48,635 nt of DNA from Mycoplasmataceae bacterium (GCA_030621645.1 JAUXHI010000003.1:1-48635); one strand, 5' to 3'. Numbered from the stretch's first letter, positions 29,383-42,181 are shown. Program-made: numbers and translations. The notes: generated by a model not told the origin, from the sequence alone.

Positions 29383-30285
29383 TTAGACTAAGTTAAAGTA
29401 TTTTATAGCCTTTCTTTTATCTTCATTAATTTTTAATTTTAACATTTCAACATTTGCAAAAGTTTCGGGTTTTCTAATGAAGTCTAAAAGTTCTACTTTT
29501 ATCACTTCTCCATAGAAATCTGGGAGAAGTTGTTCATATAATCATGTCTCATTTTGAATAACTGTACCATGAAATTGTGGGTTCATTGAATTTGAAGTTA
29601 ATGACCTATATTGTTTGTTATCTAATTCACTTTGTGAAATATATATACCTTTACCAATTTTGACTGTTCCTTCTTGAGTATGAATGTTTGCTGTTGGTGA
29701 TCCAAGTTCTTTTCCTCTTCCTGACCCTCTTCTTACTTTGCCACTATAGTAGAAGTTATATCCAAGAATAGCATTGGCAATTTTAATATCACCATTTTGG
29801 ATAAGTTCAATAATTCATTCTGATGAAATTTTAATTCCGTCATATTTTAATATGTCAACTACTATTGTTTCAAAGTATTCTTTAAGTAAAGTTGCATCAC
29901 TTTGTTTTCCTTTGCCAAATTCGAAGTCTTCTCCGATAACTACAGTTTTAATATTAAGGTTATTTTTTAAAAATGAAACAAATTGATCTGATGTTATATC
30001 AAAGTTGTTTGAGTTTGGTTCAAAAAGCATAACATCTTCAAATCCCATTTGTTCTAGATGTTTAATCCTGTCTTCTTGCGGAATCACAACATCTGTTTTA
30101 GTTTGACTAAACCCATCGAAATCTGGATATATCATTGCTATTAATTTTTTGTGGCCTTTATTTTGAATAGCAGCATCAAAAAGCTTTTGATGACCTGTAT
30201 GCATTGTTTTAAATTTACCAAGCACAATAATTCTGTCTACTTTATCATTAAACTTATAATTTATATCAAAATTAAATACATTCAT
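29383..30285 (-). CDS. ribF: bifunctional riboflavin kinase / FAD synthetase
   Basis: A 300-residue enzyme making FMN and FAD. The N-terminal adenylyltransferase has LGKFKTMHTGHQKL (the GxFDGxHxGH site, with K-T in place of D-G), and the C-terminal kinase has GRGKELGSPTANI. Two UGA Trp codons. It overlaps truB by 1 nt. The altered first motif suggests that the FAD synthetase half may be weak or specialised. Confidence 0.9.
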
Positions 30286-31118
30286 TATCTTATTCTTTTT
30301 CTAATTTTGAAAGTTCCAGTTCCTTCAACTTCATTTAACAATATCATTGTTGAACGATCATCATTCATTACTAATACTTCTGGTTCTGCTGACTTAAGTT
30401 TAATTGTTTTGCCATCAAGTACACTTTTTAAAAGATCATCTGAGATAGTGACAATTTTAACATCAACGAAATCCACATTTTCAATAGGTTTAAGGTTATC
30501 AAGATCTGTAGAATCCTCTATTGAATAGATGCCAATATTTGTTCTTTCTAATTTTTTAATCATTGTAGGTGTATCAAGAGCTTCTCCTAAGTCTCTAGCA
30601 AGTGCTCTGATATAAGTTCCAGATGAAACTTCAACAACAAACTCAAATAAGTTCTTTTCAACTTCTTTAACAATAAATTTATATATAAATCTTTCGACAG
30701 GATCAAGTGTTATTTCTTTTCCTTCTCTTGCAAGTTCATAAGCTTTCTTACCATTTACTCTTGCTGCAGAATAGTTAGGAGGTATTTGTGAAATCCTACC
30801 AACAAATTTAGAACCAATTGCTTCTTCTAAATCTACCAACTTAACATCACTGTCTTTTGTCTCTGTAACTTTGCCATCTATATCTAATGTGTCAGTTGTT
30901 TCTCCAAATTTAATTAATCCTTTATAAGTCTTTTTCTCTTTTAAAAATCTTTGTAAGAATTTAGTATCTTCATTTGTTGCAATAATAAGAAGACCTGTTG
31001 CAAATGGGTCAAGAGTTCCTGAATGACCAGCTTTTGCTGAGTCAGTTGCTCTCTTGACCATTGTCACAACATCATTAGATGTTACATTCTGATGTTTATT
31101 AACTAAATAAAATGTCAT
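30285..31118 (-). CDS. truB: tRNA pseudouridine-55 synthase
   Basis: A 277-residue enzyme. GHSGTLDPFATGLL contains the catalytic Asp, and KTYKGLIKFGETTDTLDIDG and SSGTYIRALARDLG follow. It shares single bases with rbfA (upstream) and ribF (downstream), so all three are coupled. Confidence 0.96.
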   Translation of the reverse strand: MTFYLVNKHQNVTSNDVVTMVKRATDSAKAGHSGTLDPFATGLLIIATNEDTKFLQRFLKEKKTYKGLIKFGETTDTLDIDGKVTETKDSDVKLVDLEEAIGSKFVGRISQIPPNYSAARVNGKKAYELAREGKEITLDPVERFIYKFIVKEVEKNLFEFVVEVSSGTYIRALARDLGEALDTPTMIKKLERTNIGIYSIEDSTDLDNLKPIENVDFVDVKIVTISDDLLKSVLDGKTIKLKSAEPEVLVMNDDRSTMILLNEVEGTGTFKIRKRIR

Positions 31119-31444
31119 TATAAAGTCTCCAAAATCTTATTAAATTCATTAATTGATTCAAGTTTTTTATCAAGTTCAAATACAATTTCAGGTGTTCTTC
31201 TAGTAGTTAGTTTTGATGCAATCTGTTTTCTAATATAACCAGCTATTTTTATCAATGCTTCAAATGATTCATCTTCATTTGAATTGAAAACAACATATAT
31301 TTTAGCTATTGAACCATCAGCTGTTAAATCAACTTCAGTAATTGAAGCTTTATTAGCTAATTCATTTTGGATATCATGAGTAATAATCGATGATACTAAT
31401 ACTAAAATTTGAGATTCTAATTGTTTATTCTTATGACTAGCCAT
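31118..31444 (-). CDS. rbfA: ribosome-binding factor A
   Basis: A 108-residue KH-fold protein for 30S maturation. SSIITHDIQNEL, then IAKIYVVFNSNEDE and TTRRTPEIVFELDKKLE fit RbfA. It starts 8 nt inside infB and overlaps truB by 1 nt. Confidence 0.93.
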   Translation of the reverse strand: MASHKNKQLESQILVLVSSIITHDIQNELANKASITEVDLTADGSIAKIYVVFNSNEDESFEALIKIAGYIRKQIASKLTTRRTPEIVFELDKKLESINEFNKILETL

Positions 31445-33269
31445 TTACTTTTACCTCAACATATGATTCTACAACATCTCCAATTTCAAAATCATTAAAT
31501 CCATCAGCTGTTAGTCCAAATTCTTGACCTGTTCTAACTTCAACCACTTTATCTTTTTCGATTCTAATAGTTTTAAGTGGCCCTTCTCATATTATTTCTT
31601 TTCCTCTATATACCTTTATAAGAGATTTTCTTCCAGTCTTACCTTCTCTTTGTATCGAACCGGCAATTATGCCTATTTTTGAGAAACTAAATAATTGAAT
31701 TACTTCTGATTGACCAGTTTTTTCTAATTCAAACTTGTCTTCAGTCATTCCATTTATTTTATCTTCGATGTCTTCAAATAATTTATAGATGATTCCAAAT
31801 TTATATATTCTAATTTTCTTTTCATTAACAATTGATTCAAGAACTAAAGGAACTGTAGTATTAAATAAATATATTGACGCATTAGATGCTGAAGCAAGTG
31901 AAATATCTGTATTAGTAACATCACCAACATCTTGTCTAATAACCTTAACATCAACACTATCAGTAGAAAGTTTCTCAATCTTTGTAGAAATAGCTTTCAA
32001 GACACCTAGTGCATCTGTCTTTAAAATGATTGGTAATTCTTTTTTCTCGTTTGTAATAGCACTAAATAAGTCTAATGGCGATACTTTTGTAGTAACTCTT
32101 TGCTTAGCAAGCTTAGCTTCATGAATTGTATCAGCTATTTTTTCTAATGTCTTGTCAGTGATAGCTACAAAATTAGACCCAACCATTGGGATGCTACCAA
32201 TTCCATATAATACAACTGGATCTCCTGGGAATGCTGCATCTAATTGTTTGCCTTCTTCACCAATTACTGCTTTTACTCTTGCAACAAAGTCATCAATAAT
32301 AATTGTGTCTCTTGGTTTTAGAGTTCCTTGTTTAACAATAACAGAAACTAATATACCTTTTTTGGGGTCCATATTTGTTTCTATAACTGTTCCTGCAGGC
32401 ATTATATTAATGGCAGATTTTAATTCTAATAATTCAGCTTGAACTAAAAGTGTATCAAGCAGGTTATCAATTCCTTCGTTTTTCAAGGCAGAAATTTCTA
32501 CAAAAGAAACTTCTCCACCTCATTCTTTTGGAATAACATCATAATCAGTTAAGTCTTGTTTAACCTTATCTATGTTTGCTCCCGGTGCATCAATTTTATT
32601 AATTGCAATAATAATTGGAACACCGGCAGCTTTTGCATGGTCAATTGATTCTTTAGTTTGATTCATTATTGAATCATCTGCAGCAACAACAATAATTACT
32701 ATATCCGTTACTAATGAACCATTAGCTCTCATTTCTGTAAAGGCTTCATGTCCCGGTGTATCAATGAATGTAATTTTTTTACCATTAGTTTCAACATGAT
32801 ATGCACCAATTGATTGTGTAATTCCGCCAAGCTCTTTATCAGTAAGTGAAGATTTTCTAAATGCGTCAAGTAAAGTAGTTTTACCATGATCAACATGACC
32901 CATAATTGTGATTATGGGTGGTCTTTTTTTTATGTCAACTACTTGTTGTGGTCATTCTTTTTTCTCAAGTATTGTTATTATTTTTTCAACAATCTTAGCC
33001 CCTGAAACATCATCAACTTTTTCAAATTCAATACCTTTATCCATTGCTATTTCAGCAATTTGTTCATCAGTAAGGATTGGGTTAGAAATTGATGTGTCAA
33101 GTTTCAAAAGTTTAATAACTTTTCTAGGGTCAAGTTCTAAAACTTTAGTAACTTCCTCTAATCTGGCGTTAGTGCCGAAAAATAAAGTGTTATCAACAAA
33201 AGACAACTTATCAATAAAGAAGTCTCTTATGTCATATTCAATTCTTGGTTCGTTTTTATTTTTTGCCAT
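31437..33269 (-). CDS. infB: translation initiation factor IF-2
   Basis: A 610-residue GTPase that brings fMet-tRNA to the 30S subunit. G1 is GHVDHGKTT, the effector region is [11 protein letters not shown]3 DTPGHEAF and G4 NKID. The N-terminal region before the G domain is only ~120 residues, short as usual in mollicutes. Three UGA Trp codons split the frame. Overlaps ylxR by 14 nt and rbfA by 8 nt; the stop is TAG. Confidence 0.96.
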
Positions 33270-33543
33270 TTTTTTCCAGAAATTTTAATTCACTAATTAA
33301 TTCATCTGACACTTTATAATTTTTTTTATTAAAATATTTTAATAAGTTATCACTCTTATTAACTCTCTCTAAAGAATCAGGATGAATATATATCCCTCTA
33401 CCTTCTTTAGTTTGTTCAATATCTAATTCCAATGTATTGTCTAATTTTTTAACTAACTTAATCATTTCATTTTTCAGATATCTTTTATTTGTGAATATGT
33501 CTTTTCTAAGATTCACTATCTTATTACGGTTATTCTTCTTCAT
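33256..33543 (-). CDS. ylxR: YlxR-family (DUF448) RNA-binding protein
   Basis: A 95-residue basic protein between nusA and infB, the standard place for ylxR. EGRGIYIHPDSLERV matches the family's GRGaYvh core. The usual N-terminal CR.C motif is missing; the N-terminus is MKKNNRNKIVNLRKD. It overlaps both neighbours by 14 nt. In Bacillus it binds RNase P. Confidence 0.85.
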   Translation of the reverse strand: MKKNNRNKIVNLRKDIFTNKRYLKNEMIKLVKKLDNTLELDIEQTKEGRGIYIHPDSLERVNKSDNLLKYFNKKNYKVSDELISELKFLEKNGKK

Positions 33544-34807
33544 CCTTTTTCTTGTAATCTACATCATTATCTTCAATATCATCGCCCATTTCAGCAATTT
33601 CATCAAGTGTCAATTCATCAAAGTCAAAATTTTCTTCTTTACTTGCCAAATAATCTGCATTATTGTTTGAACTGAATCTAGTTGTTGAATAAGTAACTGG
33701 TTCATATTCCATATTTTCTTCTGATGCCTGTGTTTTTGTTTTAACATCAATTTTATGATTTGCTAATTTAGCAACTAACATAACATTGATTCCTCTTTTA
33801 CCTATTGTTGGCAGGAATTGATCATCTTCAACAATTACTATTGCTGTTTGAGAATCTTCAGTACTTTCATATTTAACACCAATAATTTTTGCAGGAAGAA
33901 CAGCTTCTTTAATTAATTCAGTAGTATCATCACTTCATTTAATAATATCTATTCTTTCTCCTTTAAGTTCTGTAATGATTGGTGCAATTTTAGAACCCTT
34001 AACTCCAATGATTGCTCCAACAGGATCAACTTCTGGTGTATTAGATTTAACTGCAACTTTAGTTTTCATTCCGGCTTCTCTAACTATATTAACTATTTCA
34101 ACTACTCCATCTTGAACATCGTCAATTTCTTTTTCAATTAATTTTCTAACAAAATTAGCATCAGCTCTTGAAGCTATGATTTGTGCTCCTGATGTTTCTT
34201 TTTCTATTTCTAAGATATAAACTAGTAATTTTTGTCCAAGTTCATAAATTTCTCCTGGTAAGAATTCTCTTGAAGGCATAAAAACAGATGCTCCCTCAAA
34301 TTCTAAAATTGCATATTTGCCTTTTTCATATTTGAAAACTGTTGCAACAATAAGTTGGTCTTTTTTAGATTTGAATTCTTCATATAATTTTGCTTTCTCA
34401 TGCTCTTTAAGTTTTTGCAAGAATAATACTTTAATATGTTGAGCTTTCCCATATAGGATGTCATCTAAATTAATTTCTTCTTCAAATATATCTCCCGCTT
34501 TAAGAGATTTGCCTTTTAGTAATTCATTATCAATTCCAATATGTGTAAATCTATCTTCTTCTGCGACTTTATCAGCAACTGTTCAAACTCTTTTGATATC
34601 AATAATTTCTTTATCTAAATCGATATTAACATCAATTTTTGATAATTCCACTGGTTTTAGTGAGTCAAATGGTCCATTTTTCTCAAATGCTTTAATAAAT
34701 GAGTCTGAAAGTATTTTAACTATTAGTTCAGATGATATTTCATTCTGTTCTCCTAATAATTTAACTGCTTCAAGCATAGATGATTTAGCTAATTTATTTT
34801 TTGCCAT
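33530..34807 (-). CDS. nusA: transcription termination/antitermination factor NusA
   Basis: A 425-residue protein. N-terminal RNA-polymerase-binding domain (LGEQNEISSELIVKILSDSF), S1 domain (about residues 130-200), then KH domains with DPVGAIIGVKGSKI and IIGVKYESTED. It ends with an acidic tail rich in Asp/Glu. AAAGGAAAAAA precedes the ATG. No rimP lies between polC and nusA, where many relatives keep it. Confidence 0.95.
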
Positions 34808-34831
34808 TTATTTTTTCCTTTTGTAAAATAT

Positions 34832-34854
34832 AAAGTGAGCACACAGCTCACTTT
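34832..34854 (-). terminator. hairpin between polC and nusA
   Basis: AAAGTGAGC pairs with GCTCACTTT, 9 bp with a 5-base loop. It may end the rpsB-to-polC run. A minus-strand TATAAT (34885-34880) lies upstream of it, so it could also sit in a nusA leader. The T run after it is imperfect (TATATTTTA). Confidence 0.65.
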
Positions 34855-34897
34855 CTTTAATTCTGTATGTTATAAAATAATTATAACATTTTAAATT

Positions 34898-37800
34898 TTA
34901 AAGTTTAAGGGTAATTTGACCAGTTGTTTCTCCACTGTTTGAAGTGTCAAAGCTTGATAAACGTCCTAAACTTTCTAATGTTGCAATTTGTGTTTTATTA
35001 ATACCTGATCTTCTCTTGAAATCTTCTGATGATCTGAAAGGTTGTTTAATTCTCTCTTCTATTAGCTTATCAGCTGCAGAAAAACCCATACCTTCTAATA
35101 TTGAGAAAGGAGGTATTAATATTCCTTCATCAACAATTCATTCATTTGATTGAGATTTCTGAATTGAAATGTCTCCAATTTTAATTCCTCTTGAAAGAAC
35201 TTCTAATACAACTTCATATGTATCTGAAATTTCTTTTTCTCTTGAAGTAGCACTTCAACCTTTTTTAGAAATCTCTGTTCTATATTTTTTAATTGCTTCA
35301 GGTCCTTTTGAAACAGTATTTATATCAAACTCTGCATCTCTTTTTGTGAAGTAAGCTGCATAATATTCTAATGGATAATTAATTTTGTATCAAGCAATTC
35401 TGAATGCCATCATTACATATGCTGTAGCATGCGCTTTAGGGAACATATATTTAATTTTCTTGCATGATTTTATATATCATTCTGGAACATCATGTTCTTT
35501 CATGATTTTTTCTCATCCAACAGTAAGCCCTCTACCTTTTCTTACTGATTCCATTATCTTAAATGAAACTAAATTGTCTATACCTTTAGATAATAGATAA
35601 ATTAATATATCATCTCTAGTTGAAATAACTTCTTTAAGAGTTTTGCCTTCTTTAAGAATTAGATCTCTAGCATTGCCTGTTCATACATCTGTACCATGTG
35701 ATAGCCCAGATAGCCTAATTAGATCAGCAAAAGTTTTTGGTTTTGCTTCTTCAACTAATTTTCTAACAAATGAAGTACCAACTTCTGGGATACCGATTAT
35801 TCCTAATTCATCTTCCAAGTGATTGTCTATGATTCCTAATGCTGTATTAGATTCAAATAGCGAAAGCACTTTTTTGTCATTCATTTTAATTGTTTGTGGG
35901 TCTATGCCAGTTAGATTTTGCAACATTCTAAGTGTAGATGGATCTAAGTGACCGAGTAAATCTAATTTAATAAGATTGTCATGAATTGTATGGAAATCAA
36001 AATGAGTGGTTTTTCAATCTGATTTTGAATCATTCCCAGGAAAATTAACTGGAGTGAAGTCATGAATATCTAGTTCTTTAGGAACAACTATTAACCCACC
36101 AGGGTGTTGGCCTGTAGTTCTCTTTGTTCCTTCTACTTTTGTAGCAAGATATTTAATCATTGGTTTTGTAAATGTTTCTTCTAAACCATTGATTTCAAGA
36201 TAGTTTTTAATATAACCAAATGCAGTTCTATTTGCAACGGTTGAAATTGTTCCGGCTCTATATACTCTATCTTCTCCTAGAAGATTTTTAATATATAGAT
36301 GAATTGATGATTGATTTTCTCTTGAAAAATTTAGATCAATATCAGGAACTTTATCTCCATCGAATCCTAAGAAAGTTTCGAATGGTATATTATGTCCCTC
36401 ACCCTTCATTTGTGTTCCACAATCAGGACAAGCTTTATCTGGTAAATCAAAACCTGATGAATAAGTAGGAACAAATTTATGATATTTACAACTTGGACAA
36501 ATATAATGAGCAGCAAGAGGATTGACATCAGTTATACCTGATAATGTTGCAGCGATTGATGAACCAACAGATCCTCTTGATCCTACTAAATAACCGTCTT
36601 CTATTGATTTATTAACAGCCAATGATGATAAATAGTAAACAATAGCAAAACCATGTGTCGTGATTGACTTAACTTCCTTTTCAATTCTCTCAAGTATCTC
36701 AGGGGCGGGTGTTGCACCATAAGTTTTTAAAGTTGTTTTTTGAATTTTTTGAAGAAACTCTTCTTCAGCACCTTCAATTTTAGGAGTATATAGTTTTTCT
36801 TTTAACGGAGTAATGTTTTGGTCTATTACATCTGCTATTGCATTAGGATTCTTTACAACAATTTGCTCTGCTTTTTCTTCTCCAAGAATTTTTGAAAACT
36901 CTCCAAACATTTCTTCAGTTGTTCTTAAATGTTTTTCAGGATTTTTTTGTCTTGGGTTCTTATAATTAAATTGTCTATTTCTTTTTCCACCAATACCAGA
37001 ACTTGCAACATAAACATCTCTAGCTAATTTATCTTCTTCAGAAGCATATTTAGCATCCGAAATTGCAACAACTGGTATATTAAGACTGTCGGCCTTTTGA
37101 ATTATTGTTTTCAAAATAATATTTAGACCATCGTTTGTATAAGTGTCTTTTAATATTAAATCTAAATTTGTTGAAGGTGGTACAACTTCAATATAATCAA
37201 AGTATCTATATAGACAATCTATATCTGTGCTGTCATAACTAGTTTCTTCAAATATAACTCCCCCATAATAAGATGAACCAAATAAGAAGTTTTCTCTTCT
37301 AGTAAGAAGTTCACTTAATTTAATTTGAGGCGTTTTTTTCTTTGAGTTAAATGAAACGGTGTGAATATCTGTTATTAATTTAAACAAATCTTTCATACCT
37401 TGTTGATTTTTAATAAGAACCGTTACATTAACTGGGAAAAGATAATTTAGAATGTCAGAAGAATGATCATTAATTTGATTAACATTCCTAATTCCTAAAT
37501 CAATTATTTTATGCAACATGTTTTCAAATATTTTTTGGAGAACTTGAGCATCATAATCAGCTCTATGGGCTATATTTTCACTATAAGTAATAAATTCAGC
37601 TCAAGCAACATTTCCTAATTGATAATTTCTTAACTTAGGATAAAGAAGTCTTGCTAAACCAAGAGTATCTATAACTGTATTTTTAAATTCACCAAGTCCA
37701 TACCTTCTAAAAAATGAATCAAGGAATTTTAAATCGAACTTAGCATTGTGAGCAACTAAAGTTGTATCCCCTATTCATTCTTTAATTTCTTTCATAACTT

Positions 37801-39190
37801 CTGAAATTTTAGGTTGTCCTTCTAAATCAGAATCTTTAATTCCAGTTAGTTCTTTTGTGAATTTAGAAAGTTTCATTCCTGGATCCATAAAGATTTGTTT
37901 TGTTTCAATTACATTACCGTTCTTATATTTAACAGCACCAAATTCTATTGGTTTATCTAACAATGGAGATATTCCAGTTGTTTCTAAATCAAAAAAGATA
38001 TATTCCATATCCAATAACTCTCCGTCTTTTGGATTAAATACAATTTTATTGTCAATATCATTAACAACTGTTAATTCAACTCCATAAAGTAATTTAATGT
38101 CATCAATATTATTGTTTTTCATATGAAGAGCAGCATCTGGGAAGGACTGAATAGAATCACTATCTGTAATTGCTATTGCTTTAAAACCAAACTGTCTTGC
38201 CTTGTCAATAAGCGTAGAGGCATTACCTACTCCATCCATTACAGACATTCTTGTATGAGAATGTAATTCTGATCTTTTTATTGGATGATTATCAACTGTG
38301 CTTTCTACAATATCAGCTTTAGATAATAATTGAATTGAAGATTCATCATTCAATTCCATTTTCATTCCACCACGGTATCTATCATAAACTCAATTTCCAT
38401 AAATTCTTACATAACTACCATTCTTAAGAGGTTTTCTTTCTTCATTAGAAGATATTCATTCTGTTGCATCAACGGCAGCAGAAACACCCTTACCAATTGT
38501 ATAAGTGTGTATATCCATTAAACCTCTTTTTGTTTTGACATTTGATCTAACTACTACTTCAACTATTTTTCCATCAAAATATATATTTTTCTTTTCAACA
38601 TCACCAGTGGGATCTATTTCTTTAAAACCAGGTCTTATTTCTGCCTTGTCAATTTTTTGTTCATATTCTTTTTCTTTTTTAGAAAATTTTTCTTCTATTC
38701 AAGCTTCTTTATTTATTTCTTCTAATGAAAGTTCAATAGGTTTTGTGATAATCCCAAAATTTTCAAGAATAACAGAAAGATCTTTAACTATTTTTATTAA
38801 TGATTCAAATGTTTGTTGTTTTAATACAACTAGTTTAGTTGAATCATCTAATAATTCAACATAAAAATCAGACATATTGATTGATTTATCTAATACATTT
38901 TTAACAACTTCTAAAATATATCCATATATTTCTTCAGCAGTTAAAAATCCCAATAATTGATCTACTTTTACTCTTGTTAAAGTAAGATTTACATCTTTTG
39001 TTTCTGGATAATTATTTACATTATAAATTTTCTCTAAAAGATGACTTACATCTTCAGGTGTTAAATTTAGATTTGTAGAAAAATGTAATTTAACATATCT
39101 ATTATTTCCTTCGTTTAAAATTACTGCTTTGATATCAGATAGTTTATCTTGTGTTATCTGATTTAAGTTTAGTAATTTTAAAAATTTCAT
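34898..39190 (-). CDS. polC: DNA polymerase III alpha subunit, PolC type
   Basis: A 1430-residue replicative polymerase with built-in proofreading. The order is PolC N-terminal domain, PHP domain (SELHSHTRMS, His at ~310), 3'-5' exonuclease (YIFFDLETTG, Asp ~401), a second PHP half, a zinc site (CPSC...CPDC), the palm (GDKVPDIDLNF, ~955) and helix-hairpin-helix regions at the end. About ten UGA Trp codons interrupt it under the standard code. I start it at ATG 39190 (MKFLKLLNLNQ), because the longer frame would run back into rseP. Last gene of the rpsB run. Confidence 0.97.
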
Positions 39191-39192
39191 AT

Positions 39193-40680
39193 TTAGAAGA
39201 TAAGTAAGAATGATGCAAAGAATAGAGCCATAATAACGATTCATCCTACTCTTGACAATTTGGCATTTAATTCAGGTGGTATTTCTTTTCCTGATATTTT
39301 GTTGTAGAAGGCTTCTGTTATTTTGAATCCATCTAATGGTGGCAATGGAAGTAAATTGAATGAACCAAGTACTACTGATAATAGAATTATCATATTTAAT
39401 ATTGTGAAGATTCAATATGATGGGTTAATATTTGTAATAACTGTATTAGTGACCCCAAATGCTTTAGAAGCTGCCCCAAATGAGAAGAAATCAGCAACAA
39501 ATATTCATGAGTTAGTAAAGTATCCTCAAATATCAGTTGATGCTTCTACAATTGCTCCCCCTAATGTATGAGCTTCAAGAACTGCCCCTCTATTATCAAA
39601 AGCACTACTATCTACTCCTTGAAAAAGACCAGTGTATATTCCGCCTACATCAGTAATATTATGTGGAGAGATTAATAATGTTCATGTGTCAGCTTTTGTC
39701 GTGTATACTTCGGCAGCCATAGTCTCATCATCATATTCTTTAATTCATACTGTTTCTGATGTTGCATAAAAACCTTTAAGAGTATTTTGGTTATCATGAG
39801 GTAAAGCTCAAGTGAAATCTGAATCAGCCGTTCCACTACTTTTTGTTTTAACTTCTTTTGTATTATTAGAACCATATCTGTCACCTTCTTTAGCAACTCT
39901 TATTCAATAAGAAAAAGGTTCTATTGGTCCACTATCTGGATTTCTTGTTAAAAATGGAATACCATTGTTAAAGGAAGAATATAGGTCATCAGTTTTATCA
40001 GCATAAACTCAATCTGATTTTTCTCAGTTGTATTCATCTTCAATATAACTAATTGGTGAATGTAAGAAATTTTTTTTCTGTGAAAAACCATTAATGGTTT
40101 TTCGCTGATGTGGTTTATCAGCAAATACTCATATATTATTTAACATTGCCATTTTATTATTAGCTCCTGGCAATGGAAGGAATATAAGATTACTTTCTGT
40201 TTCTGCATTTTTACCTACTGTCGCATATGTAGCAATAAGCATTAAAAATGCTGAAGCAAAATTAAATAATATTCCCATGCCTGAGAATCATGCTCTTTTT
40301 GATCATGATAATGATTCAATTGGTTTTTGTCATGAATAATCATCATTAAGAGAAAGCCCCCTTAATTTCTTTTGAACAAATGCCAATTGTTCTGGTGTTA
40401 ATTGTGCTTCTTTAATTTTATCAATCTCTTCAATGGCACTTTTTGATAAAACAGCAACATAACCACCTATAGGTAATAACCTAAATGAATAAGTAGTTCC
40501 TTTTCTTCTTCAACTATAAAGAACCGGTCCCATGCCAACTGCAAATTCAGCTATTCTAACTCCATTATATTTTGCGACAATATAATGACCAAGTTCATGA
40601 ATGAAAACTATTACTTGAATTGCAAGTAACATAATTGCGATTGTTGTTCAGAGTACTGCTGTTGATGAAAGGAAAAACAT
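39193..40680 (-). CDS. rseP: site-2 protease / RIP zinc metalloprotease RseP
   Basis: A 495-residue intramembrane protease. The first TM helix carries the HELGHY zinc motif, and [11 protein letters not shown] near the C-terminus supplies the Asp ligand. A ~250-residue insert with many aromatic and charged residues sits between TM segments where a PDZ domain would be; I cannot see clear PDZ signatures. About 20 UGA Trp codons explain why no long standard-code frame exists. It lies between cdsA (1-bp gap) and polC. Confidence 0.9.
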
Positions 40681-40681
40681 T

Positions 40682-41635
40682 TTATACTACCAGATATATC
40701 ACTAATAAAATCATTGAAGTTATAGTGAATGCAAATATGTGTGAGTCTAGCCTATCTAAAACTCCTCCATGCCCAGGTAATGAATTACCAAAATCTTTAA
40801 TTCCTAAAGATCTTTTTGTTTTTGAAAAGAATAAATCTCCTAGTGGAGCAATTATTGCTATTAATACACTAATAAATATTCCTGTTGAGATGTTAAACCT
40901 CATGAAAACATCTTGGTTTAATGGATAAATGTTAACCAATGTAAAATACAATGTTGTTGTCACAATGATTGTAGAAACAAAACCAATTAAATAACCCTCA
41001 ACTGTTTTGTTTGGAGAAATATACGTAACAGCTTTAACCCTTCCAAATTTCTTTCCTCCAAAATAACTCATTGTGTCTGAAATCATTATGCCAGTTATGA
41101 GCATTATAGTAATATTTCACATTAATAATGAAGTAGTTATAAATAACATTGTCACATACAATGCAAACATTGCTTGAATTATAAATAATGTCATAACCCT
41201 TTGTGTTTCAGCAATTGATAATGTTGAAGTTACAATCAGGATTAAGAAACCTATGACGGAACCAACTATTAATGGAATCATTAAGTCTGGATTATTCCTA
41301 AATAAGCCTTCTCCCTTTTGTACAAACAATACCATTGTTGTTGTTGATGTTGATATAAATATCAATGATGCAAAGATAAACATCGGAAAACCAATTCAAT
41401 ATTGAATTGATGTTCCTTTTTCTTTAACAAAGAATGATTTTGTTATTTCATAAAAAACACCAACCATAGATAAAGAAAATAAACCCATGACTACATAGTC
41501 GAAGATTTGAGAGTCTATTGTTGGTTTAAATCCAAGTAGAATAATCAATGGGGAAATAATAAGGATAATTACTAATGAAGTAAAAATTCTAATTTTTGTT
41601 TCTTTTGATTTTACTTTTGTACTTATATTTTCCAT
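40682..41635 (-). CDS. cdsA: phosphatidate cytidylyltransferase
   Basis: A 317-residue membrane enzyme that makes CDP-diacylglycerol. It has about eight TM helices and the C-terminal signature FSKTKRSLGIKDFG...LPGHGGVLDRLDS. Start overlaps the frr stop by 1 nt. Together with plsC and acpS it shows active phospholipid synthesis. Confidence 0.94.
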
Positions 41636-42180
41636 TAAACTGTTGTTAATTCATTTTCTTTATTTTTTGCAAGTTCATTAATTATTTTATTAGTCTTATC
41701 AATTTGTTTTTGAATAGTTTCTAACACTAATTTTTGTTCATTTTCAGAAAGTGATTCATCTGAATTTACTTTCTTATTAATATCTTGTCTAGTATTTCTA
41801 ACTGAAATTCTTGTTTCTTCAGTTAGTTCTTTATTTTGCTTTACAAAAAATCCTCTTTTTTCTTGTGTAAGTGGAGGGACAACAATTCTAATTGTTTCTC
41901 CTTCGCCTGCTGCAGAAAGTCCAAGACTAGAATCTGATATTGCTTTAAGAATGTCTCCAATAATTTGCTTGTCAAAAGGGACAACAATTAATAAAGTAGC
42001 ATCAGGCGCCTTAACATTAGCTAATTGAGATAATGGTGTAGGCACATCGTAATAGTTAATTACTAAATTTGACACTAATGAAGGGTGTGCTCCAGTAGCT
42101 CTAATTTGAGCAAGTTTATTTTTATAGTTAGTTAGAGTTGACTCTAACTTTTGATCTAATAAATTTTTAAATTGTTCCAT
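41635..42180 (-). CDS. frr: ribosome recycling factor
   Basis: A 181-residue protein of normal RRF size: IRATGAHPSLVSNLVINYYD, LSQLANVKAPDATLL and LTQEKRGFFVKQ are diagnostic. It lies 1 bp after pyrH. Confidence 0.97.
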   Translation of the reverse strand: MEQFKNLLDQKLESTLTNYKNKLAQIRATGAHPSLVSNLVINYYDVPTPLSQLANVKAPDATLLIVVPFDKQIIGDILKAISDSSLGLSAAGEGETIRIVVPPLTQEKRGFFVKQNKELTEETRISVRNTRQDINKKVNSDESLSENEQKLVLETIQKQIDKTNKIINELAKNKENELTTV

Positions 42181-42181
42181 A

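Noticed and set aside
39191-39244. Longer polC start at 39244
   Set aside because: The added residues ([10 protein letters not shown]...) overlap the end of rseP and are not PolC-like; MKFLKLLNLNQ begins the normal N-terminal domain.
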